From contig JAADJZ010000008.1 of the NCBI GenBank assembly GCA_011032825.1, positions 310,001 to 374,000 on the forward strand: a stretch of 64,000 nucleotides of DNA, in the 5' to 3' direction. Under the pieces are notes generated by a model, which did no database searches, was not told where the DNA came from, and saw only the letters and a program-made list of their open reading frames with translations. The stretch comes from Massariosphaeria phaeospora. Taxonomy: Eukaryota > Ascomycota > Dothideomycetes > Pleosporales. This document shows, piece after piece, positions 11,501-22,945 of the stretch; the stretch's first letter is position 1, and each line of letters opens with the position of its first letter. Made by a program: the position numbers and the translations under genes.

Positions 11501-12764
11501 AATTTCGTCTCCGTCAGCCCGCTCCAGATCCAGTATATGCACAATGCGCGCTATCATCTCGATGCCTCTCTGGCTGTCCAGGTCGCGCAATGTTGCGCTT
11601 TCTTTGTGCGGCGTCAATGCCCTTCTCCATTCCCTTTATTCAACCGTCGGAGCTTCCTTGCGGTCGCTCTAAAGCTGTCGACGAACTCGAAGGGTGTCGA
11701 GTCGAGTCCAGCTATGACACTGGATCTGGTACAAGCTTAGGCGGCGTTCCACGCAATGTGCGATTCGGATCAACCCACGGAGCTTGTTTGCGGTCGACGG
11801 GCGGCTCTAGAGCTGGCAGCGAACTCGAATCGTCTCGAGGTCAAACGTGGCACTGGATCTGGTACAAGTTCGGGCGGCGTTCTACACAATGTGCAATTCG
11901 GTCTAGAGGTTTGTATTGAGCGGAGGGCGTGGGGGGGACGAAGAAGGGGGGCGAAGAGGGGGGTTTCGGCCTGTGGGTGTAAGCGTTGCGCCTGTTCGGC
12001 GGGTCTTCTGGCTTTCTGTCATGCAGAGCCAGTGTTTCCCAAGCTTAGATGCCATCGTACACTATGCGCTCCAGGATACATGCCTCTCTCTCTCGACCGA
12101 AGTAGGGCCCGGCACTGAAGCTGTGCTGTGCCGGGGGTCGTTAGTGGCGGGCCGGTCGGCGGGCCGGTTGTGGATTCGGTCAAGGCCTTTGGGGGGAGGG
12201 CCGCCACATCACACAAGGGCATTCAGGAGGGCGTCTTGGTGCCATTCAAGAGGCAGCCTGTCGGCTTTGGCGCTGCTGTCACAATGAGCAGGGCGCGTTG
12301 CCGCCTCCATGGGCAGACCCAAACTAAGGTATAGGCGCCGGTACGAGGCGAGGGAGTCGACCGACGACTCCACGACCAGAAACATCGGGCAAAGCATCAG
12401 GCTCACTGAGGGGCTGCGGCAATGCAGTATGAGTATGGCAGCGGCGCTGCCCCAAGCGTAAGCTTCGCACTGATGCAGACAGTGGTAGAGGGGCATCAAA
12501 AGCCTGTCTCCATCCTGCTCGCCATGGGGCACGATGAGGCAGTTCGAACCGACCCCGTCTACTGCAGCTGACCAATGACGTGGGCTGTTGTGGCGGTCAA
12601 CGAAATTCTCGGCGGTGTTTGTCCACGCAGCTTTTCCCCTCCACCACCCCCGCCACTTCGCCCACAACACCACAACAACGTGCGAAAATTATTTCTGCCA
12701 TCTGCGCTGCCACTGTTCACCACTCCCACATCTGCAATAAGGCCGTCAAGCAACTATATCTACA
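8599..12764. other. Long intergenic region
   Basis: About 4.2 kb without a supportable gene. Several frames of 100-150 codons overlap on both strands (for example 8702-9076 and 12209-12673 on minus) but have shuffled composition, no domain and often no ATG. It contains an imperfect ~130 bp tandem duplication at 11649-11905. The last ~100 bases are CT-rich (about 12625-12680), as expected for the leader of the gene starting at 12765. Confidence 0.4.
11649..11905. repeat. Imperfect tandem duplication, period ~130 bp
   Basis: Two adjacent copies begin GGAGCTT at 11649 and 11779. Both contain TGCGGTCG, AACTCGAA, CACTGGATCTGGTACAAG, GGCGGCGTTC and CAATGTGC in the same order. The copies differ by scattered substitutions and a short indel. 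Function unknown. Confidence 0.7.
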
Positions 12765-13869
12765 ATGGCTAGGGCAAGCTCGCGACACCACGACAGGGAC
12801 GCTCCCGCTCCGGGGGACCTCATGGACATCGAGACGCGGTTCTTGCCATACGATATGGACACTTGGGACTCGAACGAGCTCATGGACGTCGACGCCCGTC
12901 GAGTGTCCACACTTACAATGACTGGGGCAATTTCGTCTAGGTTGCCATACCACGACAGGGACGCTCCCGACCCGGAGGACCTCATGTACGCCTATCACGA
13001 GAAACTGGCTAGAGGTACGGTTACCCAAGCCCCTCGACCAATGCAGACGACTGCACCATTCCCCTTTCTTCAACTTCCCCGGGAACTCCGTGACCAGATC
13101 TATGAGGACACCCTAGTCCGGCCCAAAGTCATTGAATTATGGCCAGAATTCGGTCGTCCTCTTCATTATCGTCCAGTCTCCGTAGCAGAACCCGGCGATA
13201 TGCACCCCCTCGCCCTTCTTCAGGTCAACAAACAAATCAACATGGAAGCAGCAGAGGTCCTCTTCAACGAAAATGACTTTCCGTTGCTCGGGCGGTCATG
13301 AGCATATCGTTGCTGCATCCTTCCTGCATACCGTTGGTGTTCGCAATTACCAATGGCTCACAAGCCTAACGTTGCCAACCCCTTTTTGGACGGAATTGAT
13401 GGAGTTTCCGCCATGCACAACACGATTTGTGCTTCAGCAATTACCATATCTCGACCACCCTGACGAGCAGAACACGACGTTCGAAGGTGCTTTCACCTAC
13501 ATAATCGATTGCATCTCCGAAATGCCATACCTCAAGCACATCCAGTTTGTGTTGCCGCCTCACAACATGTACTCTGATATCAATGTGGATAGCCGAGACT
13601 GGACATTTGAGGGCATCGTGCATCGCACTGGACAAGGGGCTGTTTGGGCCAATTTCGACCGGTTGAAGGAGAAGTACCCGAAACTGCGGATTTCTTTTCT
13701 TTCCCTTAAATACAACTGGTATCCAATAAGCGAGTACGGGTGCGGATATCAGTACGCCGCTCGGCGTAAAGTATTGCCCGAAATGCTCAAGTTCTCTGGG
13801 TTCTGGCGTTGGGGGAAGGCGATGTTGGAGCAGGATGGGAGTTGGGAGGTGGTGACTGGCAATTTCTGA
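12765..13869 (+). pseudogene. 2EXR/F-box-like fungal gene broken by a one-base frameshift
   Basis: Starts at ATG 12765 after a CT-rich leader. The first frame encodes 178 codons: two copies of an Asp/Pro-rich repeat ('HDRDAPAPGDLMD', 'HDRDAPDPEDLMY') and then a 2EXR-like module ('FPFLQLPRELRDQIYEDTL' ... 'LLQVNKQINMEAAEVLFNEN'). It stops at 13299-13301. The downstream frame, open from 13273 to a TGA at 13869, carries the expected continuation ('FRCSGGHEHIVAAS' ... 'WLTSLTLPTPFW'). The join falls in TTTCC at about 13278-13282, where one extra base explains the shift. The broken homolog at 17031-18500 shows the expected unbroken order 'NEFRFSG' at this point. It may be a pseudogene or an assembly error; no intron can restore the frame without deleting conserved residues. 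Confidence 0.65.
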
Positions 13870-14926
13870 GTCGCTGCGGACATGTGTGTAGATTAGTTGT
13901 GTTTTTACCATCCTCCCAACATGGTATGTATTTCTAGGCTTGTATAATTATGCATTGTATTTCTGTACTACTGTACCCATTGTATACACCATAGTGAGTA
14001 ATAGGTAGACCAATGATAAGGGGTCCTGTCGGCCTCAGGATGGTTTCACGTGAGTGGCATGTAATGCGGGATCTACTGTGTATACACCATAACTATCTAC
14101 ACTAGCACTCAAGATAATTGATACTATAGTCTTGTAATAGACTAGGGGTGCAGGAGGATCACAACAATACCCTATTCACCTCCCTCAGATACAGTTCTCC
14201 TGTCCTACTACGAAACACTAGGCATTCTTCTCAAGACCTCCTCTTTCTTTTACAACTCTATGTAACTACTACAACCCGCAATGCACTAGTTCTCTGTTTC
14301 TATCACATCTCCTAACGTAACTACCAAAATCTACAATGTAGTTGGATTGAGGTAAGTCGTAACGAGGCCCCGGTTAGACCTGCCTTGTCTGTGCTTGTGG
14401 TGCAAATGCGGGGAAAGCGACGTCGCGAACTCTTCTCTCTTGGACATGAAGCCTGTTACATGCATCTCATTCTATCTACGAGCGATCGCATACATTTCCA
14501 TTATGCTGGATACGATAGGGCGTCGTAATGATTAAGCTGTTCTCCTAGACGTACGCTGGAATAACGTAGCTTGTTCTTACGATCCGTTATCAAGTAGGTC
14601 CATGAGCAGGCAGAGTGATTCTTCTAGCTTTCTGCTGAGCATACGTTACCTGTCTGAGATACGAGGGGCTTTGATCTTATGTTTGTGTAGCTAAAACCCA
14701 AAAAACCATAAAATGATACGTTACCTGTCAAAAGCTTGGGAGAATTGTTTCCCAATTAGCATTGAATGAGTAAGTGCACGGCAGCAGACTACAGATGGGA
14801 CTAAAGGAAAGAGGTACAGATGGATTAGAGGCACGGGTTGGTGAATAGTATCGTTGTATTTCGAAAGGTAGGTATCGCCGTCTCAAACTATCATGTAGGC
14901 ACCAACTCCCTTTTCCACCTCCAAGC
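13870..14926. other. Intergenic region, AT-leaning
   Basis: No coding sequence supported. It has a direct repeat of TGTATACACCATA at about 13979 and 14079, and a short stretch at 14349-14367 resembling the 3' end of nuclear small-subunit rRNA. The far end is the 3' flank of the NmrA-like gene. Confidence 0.35.
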
Positions 14927-16116
14927 TCATTCCAAAAAATCAATCATCGCGAAATCGTCCTCGGTTTCTGGCGCAGGCGTGGACACGAACGCAGAGGCAG
15001 GCTCAACCTCACCCCTGAACTTAGCCGGCAAGTCGACCTCCAGAAACGCCTCGAAAGAGGTCGTTGGAATGACCATGCCGTACTGCGCGGCCATGTAAGC
15101 AGGGGGAAGAGCACCCAAGTCACTGGAGAAGTAGCCCTCCGAACGCTCGACATGAGCCCAAATATCTGCAAGAAGCTGGCCGCGATGCGGGTTGTGCCTC
15201 TCGAGGTCGGCTACGGTGCTTTGCTGCCACGTCGTCCGGACCCCGCCGATTCTCTGGATCATCTCGCGGATCTCGGCGCCGGATTTGTAGTCGGACACGG
15301 CGGCGAGGTTCTGCGTCGGCAGGTAGACGAGGAGGTGGGCGAAGAAACCTACATGGAGTTAGTAAGTCAAGTGGTTCTAGTGATGTGGCTGCGAGCTAAC
15401 TGACCTATGTCGTTGCGGCACGTCCACGGCAGAACAGTGTCCTCGTGGCACGTCAGCCCAAAGGTGAACGTATCCTGGGGGAACTGCTCGAGGCCTTCGT
15501 GAGTAAGCAATTCATGCTGCGTGCCATCAATACTGACTCGTTTCATATGCGCGATGTATCCGTCCATGGGCAAGCCCGGCTGCAGATACGACGTCTTGTT
15601 TGCAAGATCCCACAAGTTGCCCTCGAGATAGGCGCGCGTGTCGAACTTGCCCTTGAACGACCACATGCCGCGGAACAGGCCGTCCTGGTCGATGCCGCTC
15701 GGCTGCGTGACGAGGATCAGGCGCTCCAATGTGCTGACCTCGTTGGCGGCGCGCAGGATCTTGACGCCCTGTTGGGTCTCGCAGACGCTGGCGATCTCGG
15801 CGAGGCTGCGTCTCTTGTCCACGGCCGCGTACGAGTGCGTCGAGTGCTCGAAGAGGTGGGAGCGGAAGCTGGTCGCGGCGACGATGACATTCGCGCCTTG
15901 GAAGTAGTCGAGGATGTCCGTCTCCGGCGTGCTGTTGTCGAAGGGCTGGATGTCCACGCCGTAGGTTTGGAGGCGCCGACTGCTCGCAGCACGCACGTCT
16001 CGCGTCAGGCCCTTGACGGTCCATGTCTGGGGGAATTTCAGGAACGCGAGCGCGATGGCGGTGCCCTCGCGGCTGCAGATGTCGGCGATGATCATGGTTT
16101 TGAGCGGATCGGCCAT
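14927..16116 (-). CDS. NmrA-like Rossmann-fold protein with degenerate nucleotide motif
   Basis: Two exons, 16116..15405 and 15348..14927, with a 56-nt intron (GTCAGT donor, TACTAAC branch, TGTAG acceptor), giving 377 aa. The fold follows the NmrA/atypical SDR pattern: an N-terminal beta-strand and glycine turn, 'VKGLTRDV' after the second strand, an acidic/polar 'VDIQPFDNST', and 'FQGANVIVAATSF' before the fourth helix. Family members bind NAD(P) and act as redox sensors or oxidoreductases. Here the glycine motif reads 'IIADICSREGTAIA', with one of the three usual glycines, so cofactor binding may be weak or lost. The C-terminus is an acidic helix after 'APETEDD'. The start ATG follows ATGGCC context and is the only sensible one. 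Confidence 0.75.
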
Positions 16117-17030
16117 GGCTGCTGAGTCTGGTGTTGGGGACGAGTGCTCGGTGTTGGGGGTTTGTGGAGGCTTTCAGGAGGAAGGACGGGTTTGTTGATG
16201 TTTACAGGTCGCGAGATAAGAGATTGCAGAAGTCAAGTGACGGTGACTGTGGAAATGGGTTGTTGACCGGGTTGTCGGGACGCAGTGAAAGAGACCAGAC
16301 GGCGAACCGGTGTGAAACAGACTTGGGGAACAACAACCGGTGTGTGCATGAAACTATATGACGCCGAAGATGCGTAGAGATCTAGACGAGAGATAAGACG
16401 GGCGCGCGGCTCTCGTTTATCAGTCAGGTGGGCTATGGCCGCACGCTGCTAACAGTGTAAGAGTTTCTGGCACAAGTCGCATAACAACTCCCTAAGAAAG
16501 TCTTATCGCATTTGCCACAGCACATCGAAGTCTGTATTTTCAGCTACATCTAGTCTTTTGTATTCGCACGTAAACTGTCGTCCTCCAAAAAGCCGCTCAG
16601 TGCTGTCTAATCGAGAGCTGCCAAATCCATCGCCATCCTTATTCACTGCTCGAAGATGTCTCTCAGCACAAAATGGACATCTAAGACGGGCGAGGTTCCT
16701 GCCGTAAGCTCCTGACGTTGTGAGAGGGTTTGCACAATTTGCATGGATGAACTCACTTCAAAACCCCTGTCTTATTTTTCACGCTCTGTAGAGTCGCATT
16801 GTTCGCATATATAAAGGATTCTGTAGAGGGGTACCGACTAACATCCAAGAAACCATCCAACGCTATCGAAAGCCAGTATCATGCAGTTTAGTTGGCCAAA
16901 GAGGTCGAAACATGTAGACCGGCACACATAATGCCTGCTGCATACCTTATTCAAGTCTTCCTGTACTTCCATTCGAGTATAGGGAAATCATTCTAAGCTC
17001 TTAGTGTGCCGATGACATGGAGCTGAGTTA
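16117..17030. other. Intergenic region
   Basis: Contains the upstream region of the NmrA-like gene and the 3' flank of the next minus-strand gene. A plus-strand TATATAAA at about 16806 precedes an ATG at about 16880 that opens only 16 codons, which could be the start of a decayed gene. Nothing else supported. Confidence 0.35.
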
Positions 17031-18500
17031 TTAAAAGTCGTCTCCAGCATCGTCTTCGATGTTGTCTTCCGCCTCTTCCTCCGCCGGCAGAAACACTGCT
17101 TCTTCAATATCCTCGATCGGGCTCCAACGACCACGAGGGTCGTTATACGCCCCTCTAACCGTGCAGTTCGAATCAGCCTTGAACATCTTGATCAGCCGGG
17201 CGTGGTCTTCACAAGGTTTGGTGTTCTCCCAGCAGTCAGCCTCGGAGATGCCATCGTTGCCGAACACCGTGTCCTTGTCCTCCAAGCGAATGATCTCGAT
17301 CTTCAACTCCGGCTTCGCGACGATAAGCGTTTCGATATGGTCCCAGATCAAATTATCACCGCGTCCATCTGCATGTGCGTCCCTGAACCACGAACTCTGG
17401 TGTCCTTGTTTGTAGTAGTCCGGCAGCACGAGCGTGAGCTTCTCGAAGCGCACCGCGCGCGTCAATTTCCTGACAAGGTGGTCAAAAGCCTCGACGTAGA
17501 AGAATTTCCGGTCGTACCAGCCCGAGAATGGCAAGCGATCCGAAAAGATCTCATAGCTCCGGCGCGTGTCTGGGTTAGCGGCGCTCCAACCGTCGCGACC
17601 CCCTGAGTGGAACGGCATTTGGATGGTGAGCGTCTTCAACCACTGGAAATGCCGCTTGTAGATGCGGTCCATGAACAAGTTGGCGACCATCTGCCCGTTA
17701 ATGCCAGAGAAGCGGAATTCGTTGTCGCCGTAGAACACTTCGGAGGCTTCGGCATTGATCAAGCGGCAGGTGCGCAGCAAACCGAGGTTGAGCTTTCGTC
17801 GAAGGATCAAGCGAGATAAATGGTAGTTGTCGTCCTTGCGCTGGTAATAATCATGGGAGGACGAGTCTGTTTCGGCCCAGAACTCGATTGGCTCTTCGAA
17901 GACATAACTCCGTCGACAGTCTCATAAACGGAAAGGGATTCTTGGGCTTGGGAGTCACGGGTTAGCATTGACTCGCATGTTGAAATATAAAGAGCAAACT
18001 TACGAATTTCTTTGCGTACTTCATCTCCAGGTATATGGCGGTGAAGTAGCGGTACGGAAGAAGTTCCTTTCTGGTGTGTAGAAGCCAGGGAACCCACTTG
18101 TTGCGCTTGTTGAACTCTTTCTTTTCGGGGATGATCGATTTGGTCCAATTACTTTCAACGTTTGCGTCTTGAGCACCTTGAAGGACCTCTGCGTCTTGAC
18201 CGTCTTCTCCATCTTGAGCATCATCCGCAGTATAGCCATCTCCTAAAACGTCTAGATCTCCATCATCTCCAGCATCATCGGCGGCTTCGATGGGGTTGTT
18301 GCCGAGTTCATGTGAGTAGGATTCGTTCGCATTGGCGTCCAAGGCGCCGACAACCGCATCGGCGACTCGGTCCATGGAAGTAGGCACTTGCATTTCCATC
18401 TCTATATCTTCTTGGGCATTTGGGATGCTGTCAACCATACTGAAACAGTTAGTGATTAGTCTTCGTCTAAGAGGAGGTATGCGCACCTTGAGGGATTCAT
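17031..18500 (-). pseudogene. Second 2EXR-like gene, spliced, with an apparent frame break
   Basis: Likely structure on minus: a tiny first exon 18500..18487 (Met-Asn-Pro-Ser), a 47-nt intron (CACTAAC, TTTCAG), exon 18439..18004, a 57-nt intron (GTAAGT..GCTAACC..CCAAG; a second CAAG acceptor lies 6 nt on), and exon 17946..17031. Exon 2 encodes an acidic, Asp/Ala-rich disordered region. Exon 3 begins 'FPFMRLSTEL', the start of a 2EXR-like module, but at about 17908-17906 the continuation 'YVFEEPIEFWAE' ... 'LLRTCRLINAEASEVFYG' is in another frame. About 8 bases seem lost, or one gained, compared with the homolog at 12765. The tail is very acidic and ends in '...DDAGDDF'. If a different splice form exists the gene could still be active. 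Confidence 0.55.
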
Positions 18501-19240
18501 GGTTGACACTTCCTTCGTCAAGTTGTACAGTGGTGGGACTGTGGTGTTCCGAAAGATCGATTGGGGTGGAGAACTATGTGGTGGGTTTATATACTATCGG
18601 GAGCGGGAATTTCCTTCCTGTGGGAAAGAACTCGGTCGGTCTCATTGGTGAACCAACCCAGGCCCAGTGAAATGCTTGAGCCCTCAATCTTCTCGCCTGT
18701 CATAGCAACGCCAGTACCTTGATCTGTAAATTCGAGCCAGTCGAGTCATTTCCAACTATACTGAGTATCCAACGAGATCAAAATGCGATAGCTATAATTT
18801 TCAGCGAAAATCAATGCTACCCAAATCTCATCAAGATAAAGCAAAACATGCAAAATCTCGGATGACGAACAGGTACGGAAGTAGCCGATGCAGTATACGA
18901 TCACAATAGCATATCGAGGGAGAGCATTGAAGCAATGCTTGGCCCGAATATGTTCATCGAGGTCTTGGAAAAGCTGGAATGTGTACTATATACCAATGTC
19001 AGCTTGATCAGAACGGTTTACTCTCTGATTGCCACGTACCCTTGAAAACACCCAAACACAATTGCTTGCAGATATCAATTTTCAGGCAATCTCGGCCGGT
19101 GACACCGAACTCCGAATCGACATCTTGGTTGAGTGCGCTATTGAGCTAGACTACAGACTACGAATGAATGACAAAACCGGTTCCCTTCCTCATGTCTCCC
19201 GAGTCGCTATGCAGTAAACACAGCCGAAGACTCGATCACC
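18501..19240. other. Intergenic region
   Basis: Upstream of the broken 2EXR-like gene and downstream of the SDR gene. The small frames show no domain. No gene supported. Confidence 0.4.
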
Positions 19241-20291
19241 TCAGTTCTTCCAGGGATGGCCTTCAGGCCCCAACTTCGCTCCCAAAAACGCCAGCTTCAA
19301 CAACTTCCCTTCGATAATCTCCTCCTTGTGCTGCTCCATCTCTTCAACGTCCCAGTTGACAGACACAAAGCCTCCACGCAAGTAGTCAGCCTCCGGTTTC
19401 TGGAGATACATGGTGAAGCCTGCGGAGAGGGCTTGCTTGTCCTTAGCAAACGGGACGAAGTTTTCAACGTAGCCTCCGCGTCCACCTTCGGCTTCGACGA
19501 TACCGGGATGGAGACTGAAGACGCGCATCTCGGGTTGCTCTGAAGCTGTGTTAGACATGTGCCGCCATAGAAGCAATTATAAGACCTACCAAGATCGAGG
19601 TACTCCAGGAATTTGATGGCGGCAAGTTTCGAGGCGCTGTACGGGGACATGGCAGGTACAAGGAATGAAGCACCAAGGGTCGCGAGATTGATGAATGTTC
19701 CCTTGCCACCATTGACTTTGATGAAGTGGTGCGCAACATTGTACAGCCCCTTGACGTTTGTTTCCTATGCTCATCAGTAGGCACCTCTCGTACTCACTAG
19801 GAGTCCACCTACAAAGTCGATCCACCAAACCGCAGGCTCAACCTGGCCAATGGCAGCATCCATGTTTGCGACACCTGCAGAGTTGATAACGACATCTACA
19901 CGACCGAACTTCTTGATGGCTTCCGCGAAAATCGATTGGACATCCGCTTCGTTGGAGATGCTTCCAGCAGCAACAAGAATCGGAACTTTCGTGCCAATTT
20001 CAGAAGCGGCACCTTCCAAGTTCTTCCTATCGCGGCCAACAATGATGATGCCCTCGGCGCCGGCAGCTGCCCAGGCCTTGGCAATTGCCTGACGAAGAAT
20101 CAGCTGTTCGGTCTAATGCCTTAATGAGAGGGAGGACCTACAAAACCGAGGCCGCCTGATGCGCCTGTGACCAGGACTACCTTCCCGGAAGCATTCGAAG
20201 CAAGGGCTTCGGGGTCCACTGCTGCGTAGACGTCGCGGTGCATACCCTTGGTGAGCTGGAAGGGAGCAGTGAACATATTGGGGTCAGCCAT
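19241..20291 (-). CDS. Short-chain dehydrogenase/reductase (SDR)
   Basis: Four exons on minus: 20291..20142, 20088..19813, 19764..19590 and 19539..19241, giving 299 aa. Introns of 53, 48 and 50 nt have GTAGGT donors and AG acceptors. The first acceptor was chosen because it gives 'TGASGGLG' directly followed by 'FAIAKAWAAAGA', the classical SDR spacing. Further hallmarks are 'INSAGVA' (NNAG position), 'WWIDFETNVKG', and the catalytic Tyr-x-x-x-Lys in 'SPYSASK', preceded by 'LATLGAS', which should carry the Ser. 'RVFSLHPGIV' matches the segment after the active site. Classical SDRs reduce or oxidise carbonyl/alcohol groups with NAD(P)(H); the substrate cannot be told. ATG 20291 is chosen over an upstream repeat-encoded frame. 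Confidence 0.85.
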
Positions 20292-20302
20292 TGTAGAAGT
20301 GA

Positions 20303-20344
20303 CAATAATAATGGTGATGGTGATGATAATAATAATGACGGTGG
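20303..20344. repeat. AAT/GAT/GGT triplet microsatellite
   Basis: A run of imperfect triplets (AATAATAATGGTGATGG and similar) just upstream of the SDR start codon, so it would lie in the leader or promoter of that gene. Confidence 0.7.
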
Positions 20345-22329
20345 TCAATCGTCTGATGTTGACTGTGCCTTTGAAGTTGGAAGATGATGGTCAGTCTGGA
20401 AAGATATGACACTGAAGCTTCGTTCGTTCCCCCTTTATACAGGATACTCCTATCTCTAAACTCGTCACATAGCATCCACCTCTATGGTCTTTCACCGATC
20501 TCGCGTGCCGAACATGTGATCTGACAAAGCTTTTCTGGCTTCTGATAAACGTTGATGTAGGCTGACAGGCTGAAGATGTGTTCGACCGGATATGGAGTTG
20601 TAAGGCCTTGAGACGTTTCGGCCTAGTGTAGAGGACGGCCTAAAACTTTGGCCTACTATTTTAGATGGGCGTTCTTCGAGAAATGGAGAAAAGTATGCCT
20701 ATACCCTGGTCTCCTTCCACCGTAGCCAATGGTTGGAAGCCGAGTCGATCTAATTCGATACTGGGCCGAGCTTGTGAAACTCGCGATGCTCTTCATGGCG
20801 TGGATGGCTGTGCATAAGCCATCTAAATTTGATTTCAAAGCTTGGGGTTCTTCTGACAATTGCTCGTATTGACGTCGAAGCCCGGTTTATAGTAACACTC
20901 GTTGTAGCTAGTGAGGTGGGGGCGCGTAGCGTGGTGAGTAGATCTCGGGCCCGAGAGGTAAGTCTGTAGGTAGCCCACCGGTCACAGCTCCAGGACGGCT
21001 CAAGCATCGCCCGTGCCAATCCAAGCTTTTCCAAATCGAACGAGATGGGTCTGCTCGAGATTCCGCGTCCGAGTCCATCATGGGCGACCGTCTGGCAAGC
21101 TTGCATACAGTAGAAGCGCAAGTGGAGCGTTGGAGAGAGTCGCTGGCAATCTTGGACAGCGGCGAGCCGGCGAGGGGCCGTGTTGTTAGTCATCGACGCT
21201 AGCCAGCTACGTTAATCGCACTCCACGTCCTGCCTTTCTACCCTCACCACCCCATCTTCGTCCGGGTTCCTTGCCGTGTGCCTTACTGACAGTGCTGCTA
21301 GTAGTGTGGGACGGCCGTGGTCTTACTCCGCATACGAGGAGTGGAACCGCGCGCCTATCCCACGGACACCCAGGACGAGCGACGCGTGCCCACAACAGAT
21401 CGGCCACATCACCCCAGGACCTCCGTCACTGGAAAGGACTCTCGAACCGGCAGGGCATCGCATATTTTGGGCAAGGCCTGTAGGGCGCAGACATAGGCGG
21501 CGATGGTCGGCGAGCGATACCGCGAAGGGACGTGGAGGGTCGCAAGAGAAGCGGATCGGTTTGTACAACAATGAGCACCTGAAAGAGTTAGTTAAGGGGG
21601 TTTATTTGGCATTTGAGGTGATGTGGGAGAGTGCGGTGCATGAAGCATGGTTGCAAGCTGGAGCTTTTGGCTTCGCTCATGCAGGCAACGACTCAGATAT
21701 ACGATGGACAGCCAATTAGCTGTGGTATATGCAGGCACCATACGGAGGCGAAAGGCTACCGAGTATCTATCAACACGTCATCCATGAAGAAGAGCAACTT
21801 GCGGTATCAACCCGCTGTTGACTGACTGTCCCAAATGTGGATGTATTGCCCTTGACCGCGGCGGATGGATTCCCAGAGATCTATTACCACGCCAGCAGCG
21901 AAGTGAAGGACGACAGCAACATCTGTGATCGTTAGTTGTCTGTCATCAATGCCGGCGTAATTACCCCGGACGAATACCAAAGAGCTGCTAGGGGATCTCT
22001 CTGGCGCCAATATTGAGATACAACAAGACTGCGATACATATTGGCTATCACCTGGGTGTGATGAGTGTGGGCGTTCTTCCATTCAAGTCACTAAGCGGGA
22101 TGAAGCAACTGTATCAATTCGCTAGCACCGAGAGGATCAAAATTCTGATAGCAACGGGCTTTCAACTGACTGCGTCAATGTGGGCATACATGCCTTGAAG
22201 GGATCAGAGCTACTAGTGGCACACTACCGCGTTAGCATTGGGGAGATGTCAACGAAGATATCGAATGGACTATCCGTCGTAGATCTAGGCGTGATTGCCT
22301 TTGACGGAGAACCCTGGAAGAAAGAAGCT

Positions 22330-22945
22330 GCTGGCGACATCCATCATGTCCACAACGCAGAGAACGATTCGCAGAGAACGCTTGGGGGTCTCTTCCAAGT
22401 CATCATCATGTAGAGTCATTGCTGGCAATCTACACCACGTCAGCGGTGCGGAGAACGCTTGGGGTTCTCTTCCAAGCCGTCATCATGTAGAGTCATTGCT
22501 GGCGATCTACACCACGCCAGCGGTGCGGAAAACGCTTGGTGGTCTCTTTCAAACCCGTCGTTCAGTGGGATCGTCATTGGCAATCTATACCACGCCAACA
22601 ACGCAGAAAATGTTTGATGGTCTCCTTTGAGGCTGGTACAATTGCTGGCGATCTGTATACTCCAGCCACGTAGGAACGCTTGATGGTCTCTCCCTAAACT
22701 GTCAGCCAGGATCGATGCTGGTGATCTATCTTGTGTCAGCAATGAGAGAAAGCTTCATGGCCTTTTTCATCCTGCCATTAGGTGGAAACATTACTGGCGA
22801 TCCATACCGCGTCAGTAATGATATGATGGCTTGTGGTCTCTCCTACTATTGTTGATAGTCCGCACCATTGCTGGCGATTTCAAGAAGCATGGTACCTTCA
22901 ATGAGAATCCAGCGCGCGACGCTACGCCAGCACCGAAAAGAATGC
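22330..22945. repeat. Degenerate minisatellite, ~76 bp period, about 8 units
   Basis: The phrase GCTGGCGATCTA(T/C)ACCACG or a close variant recurs at about 22330, 22421, 22498, 22577, 22644, 22717, 22793 and 22870. In most units it is followed by CAG(C/A)A..GCGGAGAACGCTTGG, then GGTCTCTTCC, and ATCGTCATT before the next unit. Units differ by substitutions and indels, and the best pair (22421, 22498) is nearly identical. The minus strand stays open across four units with a repeated ~26-residue peptide ('DHQAFSAPLAW'), but unit lengths are not all multiples of three, so coding is doubtful. Confidence 0.75.

Noticed and set aside
12209..12673. Minus-strand frame of 154 codons
   Set aside because: Composition looks non-coding and the frame overlaps the leader of the plus-strand gene at 12765; no domain seen.
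15445..16125. Long plus-strand frame opposite the NmrA-like gene
   Set aside because: Antisense shadow of a well-supported spliced gene; Arg/Val/Glu-rich composition results from GC-rich codons on the other strand.
20750..21193. Minus-strand ATG frame of 147 codons
   Set aside because: No recognisable domain or leader signals; other frames in the interval are equally open.
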